A stretch of 39,042 bases of DNA, taken from assembly GCA_016125335.1 (NCBI GenBank), contig WGLY01000019.1, positions 1 through 39,042 of the forward strand, read 5' to 3'. The notes beneath the pieces were generated by a model. The model did not search any database and was not told where the DNA came from. It was given only the letters and a program-made list of their open reading frames with translations. Made by a program: the position numbers and the translations under genes. Source of the DNA: Frankiales bacterium (GTDB lineage: Bacteria > Actinomycetota > Actinomycetes > S36-B12 > CAIYMF01). Positions 35,945 through 39,042 of the stretch are shown here, piece after piece; position 1 is the first letter of the stretch, and every line of letters starts with the position of its first letter.

Positions 35945-37638
35945 AGGTGCCTGCGCAGCTCGGCGGAGATGAGGGCGACGTAGCTGGCGGAGAGGTCGTC
36001 GTTGGCGGTGTCGACGAGCACCTCGAGCTCGCGGCCGTCCGGGCCGAACAGGTAGATCGTCTGCGGGTGCCCGATCATGCCGACGTTGGGCACCGAGATG
36101 CCCTCGCCGTAGGCCGCGAGCAGGTCGCGGACCACCGCGGTGGGCCCGGTCACGAAGTGCCACTGGGCCCAGCCGTCGAGCCCGTGCTCGACGGTGAACG
36201 TGCGCACGTCCTGCACGCGGTTGAACACGGGGTTCACGTCGACCGCGAGCACCGAGACCTTCGAGGCGTCCCCGCCGAGGGAGTGCACCGCCGTCGAGAG
36301 CTGGTTCGCGATGAGCGGGCAGCTGTCGAAGCAGACGGGGTCGAGGAAGACCACCAGCGTGAGCGTCCCGCGCAGGTCGCTCATCCGCAGCGTGCTGCCG
36401 TCCTGGTCGGTGAGGGTGAACGCCGGTGCGGGCTCGGGCGGGGTCTCGCTGACCCCGCCGCTGTCGCCCACCGCCGCGAGCGCGGACTGCGGGGCGAGCA
36501 GGCCGACGGCCGCCACGACCGGCAGCACGAGCAGGCAGCCCAGCGCAGCCGCGACGCCCACCGCGCGCAGGACCGGCCGGGGCGCGGCCGCGACCGGGGC
36601 GGCGTCCGCGGCCTCGTCCGGTGCCGGCCACGGCCACGACGACAGCAGCATCAGCGCCGCCACCAGACCGGTGTCCGGGTCCGTCGCCGTGCCGCCGAAG
36701 ACGCCGAAGCCCTGGCCGAACCACCACGCGAACAGCGACAGGACGCCTCCGGCGACCACGGCCGCCCGCGGCGCGACGTCGAGCAGCAGCGCGAGGCCCA
36801 CGACGGCGAGCGCGACGACCAGCACCGCGTTCGCGGCGACGGCGTGCGGCGGCAGCGCCGTGGCCAGCGACTGGATCGGCGCGGCGGCCGGGGCGGGCAC
36901 ACCGCTCAGCGCCGTCGCGGAGAAGACGTCGAACAGGCCGGTCGGGCTCCAGTAGCCGCCCCGCGGGAGGGCCTGGAGCACGGCCCCGAGCACGAGCGTG
37001 GCCCCGACGACGCGACGCAGCCAGCGCGCGGCGGAGCCCGACGCCCAGGCCCGGTCCGGCGCGAGCAGCACCAGGCTCGCGGCGACGTAGAGCAGCGCGG
37101 CGCCGGGGGCGCCGGTGAGCCACGACGCGGCCGGGTCGGTGAGGCCGCCGACCAGCTCTCCCACCGCCCACACGAACCCGGCCCACGCGGCGGATGCCAC
37201 GAGCACGGCGCGGGCGAGCCGGCCGCGACCCCCGACCAGGATCGCGATGCCGAGGCCCACCTGGATCCACACCGTCACGGCGTCGGCGGCCACCGGGTGC
37301 TGGAGCCACATGCGCTGGAAGGGGTCCACCACGGCGTAGAGCCAGTCCGGCGCGGGGTCGAGACCCGGGGCGATGTCGACCTGGATGAACGAGGACGGCA
37401 TCTGGGGCTGGGCCTGGAGCAGCCCGTCGACCACCCAGAGCACGCCCAGCGCGACCCGCAGCACGAGCCGGCCCCGAGGCTCCGGCGTGACGGGCAGGGC
37501 GACCGACCCGCGGCGGCGCAGCAGCACGACGACGACCACCACGGCGACGACGGCGAGCAGGACGAGCAGCTGCCAGAGCAGCGCGGCGTAGAGGTCCCCC
37601 GCGAGGGCGGTGTTGCCCCCGGGCTCCATCCCTGCCAT
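35941..37638 (-). CDS. multi-pass membrane domain fused to SCO1/SenC copper chaperone domain
   Basis: A 565-residue fusion. The first ~375 residues contain about eight hydrophobic helices, with a Leu-Arg-Val-Ala-Leu-Gly-Val-Leu-Trp-Val-Val-Asp-Gly segment reminiscent of DoxX-like proteins. The C-terminal ~170 residues are a SCO/thioredoxin-fold domain with Cys436-Phe-Asp-Ser-Cys440 and the copper-binding His524 in Ile-Gly-His-Pro. SCO proteins deliver copper to CuA of subunit II, so the substrate is probably the CtaC of this locus. The ATG at 37638 follows TACGAT by 7 bases (leaderless); it is divergent from ctaG. Confidence 0.85.
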   Translation of the reverse strand: MAGMEPGGNTALAGDLYAALLWQLLVLLAVVAVVVVVVLLRRRGSVALPVTPEPRGRLVLRVALGVLWVVDGLLQAQPQMPSSFIQVDIAPGLDPAPDWLYAVVDPFQRMWLQHPVAADAVTVWIQVGLGIAILVGGRGRLARAVLVASAAWAGFVWAVGELVGGLTDPAASWLTGAPGAALLYVAASLVLLAPDRAWASGSAARWLRRVVGATLVLGAVLQALPRGGYWSPTGLFDVFSATALSGVPAPAAAPIQSLATALPPHAVAANAVLVVALAVVGLALLLDVAPRAAVVAGGVLSLFAWWFGQGFGVFGGTATDPDTGLVAALMLLSSWPWPAPDEAADAAPVAAAPRPVLRAVGVAAALGCLLVLPVVAAVGLLAPQSALAAVGDSGGVSETPPEPAPAFTLTDQDGSTLRMSDLRGTLTLVVFLDPVCFDSCPLIANQLSTAVHSLGGDASKVSVLAVDVNPVFNRVQDVRTFTVEHGLDGWAQWHFVTGPTAVVRDLLAAYGEGISVPNVGMIGHPQTIYLFGPDGRELEVLVDTANDDLSASYVALISAELRRHL

Positions 37639-37646
37639 GGCCAGGG

Positions 37647-37652
37647 ATCGTA
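37647..37652 (-). promoter_or_regulatory. leaderless -10 hexamer, TACGAT
   Basis: TACGAT on the minus strand, 8 bases before the ATG at 37638 (transcription start expected close to the ATG). Confidence 0.5.
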
Positions 37653-37750
37653 AGCGCACGTCGCAGGACGGACGACCCGATCCCAGGTCACGGTTCGTTC
37701 GCAACGACGCGGGCGCGCTCGGAACCCGAGCGGGGAGGCGGCGACGGGTC

Positions 37751-37756
37751 TAGCGT
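37751..37756 (+). promoter_or_regulatory. leaderless -10 hexamer for ctaG, TAGCGT
   Basis: TAGCGT lies 8 bases before the ctaG GTG at 37765. The 126-base divergent gap thus holds promoters for both ctaG and the SCO fusion. Confidence 0.45.
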
Positions 37757-37764
37757 GCTCCGCC

Positions 37765-38634
37765 GTGGAGCACACCTGGGAGTTCGTCACCCACTGGGTC
37801 TTCGCGCCGTCGCTGGTGCTGCTCCTCGCCGCGGTGACGACCGCGTACCTGCTGGGCGCGCGCGAGGTGTCGCGCCGGAGCCCCGCCCAGCCGTGGCCGG
37901 TGCGGCACACGGTGTTCTTCCTGCTCGGGATCCTCGTCGTCGTCCTCGCGACGATGGGCCCGGTGGGCAGCTACGACGACGAGTTCTTCTGGTCGCACAT
38001 GGCCTCGCACATCCTGCTGATGATGCTGGCCGCCCCCCTGCTGCTGCTCGGCGAGCCCGTCCTGCTCGTGCTGCGGGTGTCCAGCCGCGAGCTGCGGCGC
38101 ACGGTCGTCGTGCCCGTGCTGCACAGCCGGGTGGTGCGCTTCCTCACCCGGCCGGTCGTCGGCTGGCTCGTGTTCGCCGGCGTGCTCTACGGCACGCACT
38201 TCACCGGGTTCTTCGAGTACGCCCTCGAGCACCCCCTGGTGCACGACTACGTCGAGCACTCGCTCTACCTCGGCGCGGGGCTGCTCTACTTCTACCCTCT
38301 GCTCGGCGTCGGCCCGGGCGCCACCGGCATGGCGCCGTTCGCGAAGGTCGTGTCGCTGTTCACGATGATGCTGCCCGAGGCGGCTGTCGGCTTCGCGATC
38401 TACATGTCCTCGAGCGTGCTGTACCCCTTCTACTCGACCGTCGAGGACCGGCCCTGGGGCCCGTCGACGGCGCTCGACGACCAGCACCTCGGCGGGGCGT
38501 TCATGTGGTCGTCGGCCATGATCTTCGACGCCATCTGGATCAGCGTCGCCGTGTGGGCGTGGCTTCAGGCCGAGGAGCACAAGGCGCGCCGCATCGACGC
38601 CCAGATCGCCGCCGGCCGCATCGCGACGTCGTAG
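37765..38634 (+). CDS. ctaG: CtaG-family cytochrome c oxidase assembly protein
   Basis: A 289-residue multi-pass protein of the caa3-type CtaG family (distinct from Cox11). It has about seven helices, with conserved His/Met-rich turns: His-Met-Ala-Ser-His-Ile-Leu-Leu-Met-Met (about 77-86), His-Phe-Thr-Gly-Phe-Phe-Glu, His-Asp-Tyr-Val-Glu-His, Tyr-Pro-Leu-Leu-Gly-Val and Met-Met-Leu-Pro-Glu. Such proteins help insert copper into haem-copper oxidases, which fits the neighbouring SCO fusion and ctaCDE. GTG 37765, leaderless. Confidence 0.9.
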   Translation: MEHTWEFVTHWVFAPSLVLLLAAVTTAYLLGAREVSRRSPAQPWPVRHTVFFLLGILVVVLATMGPVGSYDDEFFWSHMASHILLMMLAAPLLLLGEPVLLVLRVSSRELRRTVVVPVLHSRVVRFLTRPVVGWLVFAGVLYGTHFTGFFEYALEHPLVHDYVEHSLYLGAGLLYFYPLLGVGPGATGMAPFAKVVSLFTMMLPEAAVGFAIYMSSSVLYPFYSTVEDRPWGPSTALDDQHLGGAFMWSSAMIFDAIWISVAVWAWLQAEEHKARRIDAQIAAGRIATS

Positions 38635-38775
38635 CACCGCGCTCCGCGACCTGGATCGAGGACTGCGCAGGCGTGCCCGAGGCCGTCACTCCGGGGTCTC
38701 CGCTCGTGATCAGCCGGTCCACGCCCTGTGGATAGTCGATCGGCGAAATCCCTTGGGATTGCTGGGGATTGGGGG

Positions 38776-38804
38776 TTGTGCCTGTCGGTGGTCTCCGGTA
38801 GCAT
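38776..38804 (+). promoter_or_regulatory. sigma-70 type promoter
   Basis: TTGTGC (38776-38781), 17 bases, TAGCAT (38799-38804). Directly followed by the SOS-like box. This and that box are what I see in the 215-base gap 38635-38849. Confidence 0.5.
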
Positions 38805-38820
38805 TCCTACATTCGTTCGA
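38805..38820 (+). promoter_or_regulatory. SOS-like (LexA) operator
   Basis: TCCTAC-ATTC-GTTCGA matches the actinobacterial LexA consensus TCGAAC-N4-GTTCGA at 10 of 12 positions, with the right half perfect. It abuts the -10 hexamer and would overlap the transcription start. Confidence 0.5.
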
Positions 38821-38849
38821 ACCCCAGCCGACCTCGTGGGAGGTGCCCG

Positions 38850-39042
38850 ATGACCGCCGTCGACGACCGGGACACCACCCCTTCCTTCGGCCCGGTGGGC
38901 CTCGGCTTCCACCCGGACTGGGACGTGCACGACCCGATCGCGTGGCTGACCGGCGACCCGGTCGCACTGCTGCCGCTGCTCGAGCAGCCGGTGGACGCGA
39001 CCGACCTGATCCTGCTCGAGCAGGTCGACGTCGAGGCGATCA
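38850..39042 (+). CDS. N-terminal part of a probable DUF222/HNH-type protein (cut by window end)
   Basis: Only the first 64 residues are visible, from the ATG at 38850 with GGGAGG 7 bases upstream. They run through Phe-His-Pro-Asp-Trp-Asp-Val-His and a helix around Asp-Leu-Ile-Leu-Leu-Glu-Gln-Val. A helix of this kind and an upstream LexA-like box are typical of DUF222/13E12-repeat proteins, which often carry an HNH nuclease at the C terminus. The rest lies outside the window, so the assignment is tentative. Confidence 0.5.
   Translation, partial: MTAVDDRDTTPSFGPVGLGFHPDWDVHDPIAWLTGDPVALLPLLEQPVDATDLILLEQVDVEAI

Overview
The window is a high-GC (by eye above 70%) actinobacterial chromosome segment. 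Lsr2, ClpC, short-form MutY, leaderless start architecture and the block DUF2520-panC-nadB-nadC-coaX-lysS-lsr2-clpC-mutY all point there. A cheB-cheR-cheW operon suggests a motile lineage. Kineosporiaceae-like or Cellulomonadaceae-like is my guess, at low confidence. No rRNA, tRNA, CRISPR array, insertion sequence or integrase was seen.

Layout. 1-1.6 kb: a less GC-rich stretch with a small lipoprotein and two stop/start-overlapping small ORFs, one carrying a PASTA repeat. 1.6-5.0 kb: cheB-cheR-cheW, with a candidate flagellar-type sigma-28 promoter. 5.2-6.7 kb: an ECF sigma factor and a membrane-anchored partner, with a candidate autoregulatory promoter. 6.7-11.3 kb: an anchored Ser/Thr-rich protein, mutY and clpC. 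11.3-16.5 kb: an SDR-like protein, a GNAT protein, lsr2, PEP carboxylase and a membrane protein. 16.5-25.6 kb: argA-like acetyltransferase, lysS, a methyltransferase, an exported EXORDIUM-like protein, then coaX, nadC, nadB, panC and a DUF2520 protein (NAD and CoA precursor synthesis). 25.7-30.4 kb: a MidA/NDUFAF7-like methyltransferase, two membrane PH-domain proteins, a stand-alone NuoD-like protein and two small membrane proteins. 30.5-38.6 kb: a haem-copper oxidase locus (ctaE, ctaD, ctaC), a cupredoxin-like protein, an Asp-box lipoprotein, a SCO-domain fusion and divergent ctaG. The last 200 bases hold the start of a probable DUF222/HNH-type gene behind an SOS-like operator.

The most unusual part is the respiratory half, 25.7-38.6 kb. 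The oxidase subunit I keeps all haem and CuB ligands and the D-pathway Asp but has Ile where the K-pathway Lys should be. It travels with a cupredoxin-like protein that has a CuA-like Cys-x3-Cys but no following His, and with a SCO copper chaperone fused to a multi-pass membrane domain. Nearby, a NuoD-like protein outside any nuo operon has Trp in place of the quinone-contacting Tyr and lies close to a homologue of the methyltransferase family that modifies NuoD-type subunits. Together these look like an accessory respiratory and copper-handling module; this is inference from sequence only.

At window scale, at least nine genes have a TAnnnT -10 hexamer 6-8 bases before the start codon, so leaderless transcripts seem common. 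Convergent gene pairs are mostly separated by long perfect GC hairpins without U-tracts, two of which lie inside the 3' end of a coding sequence.
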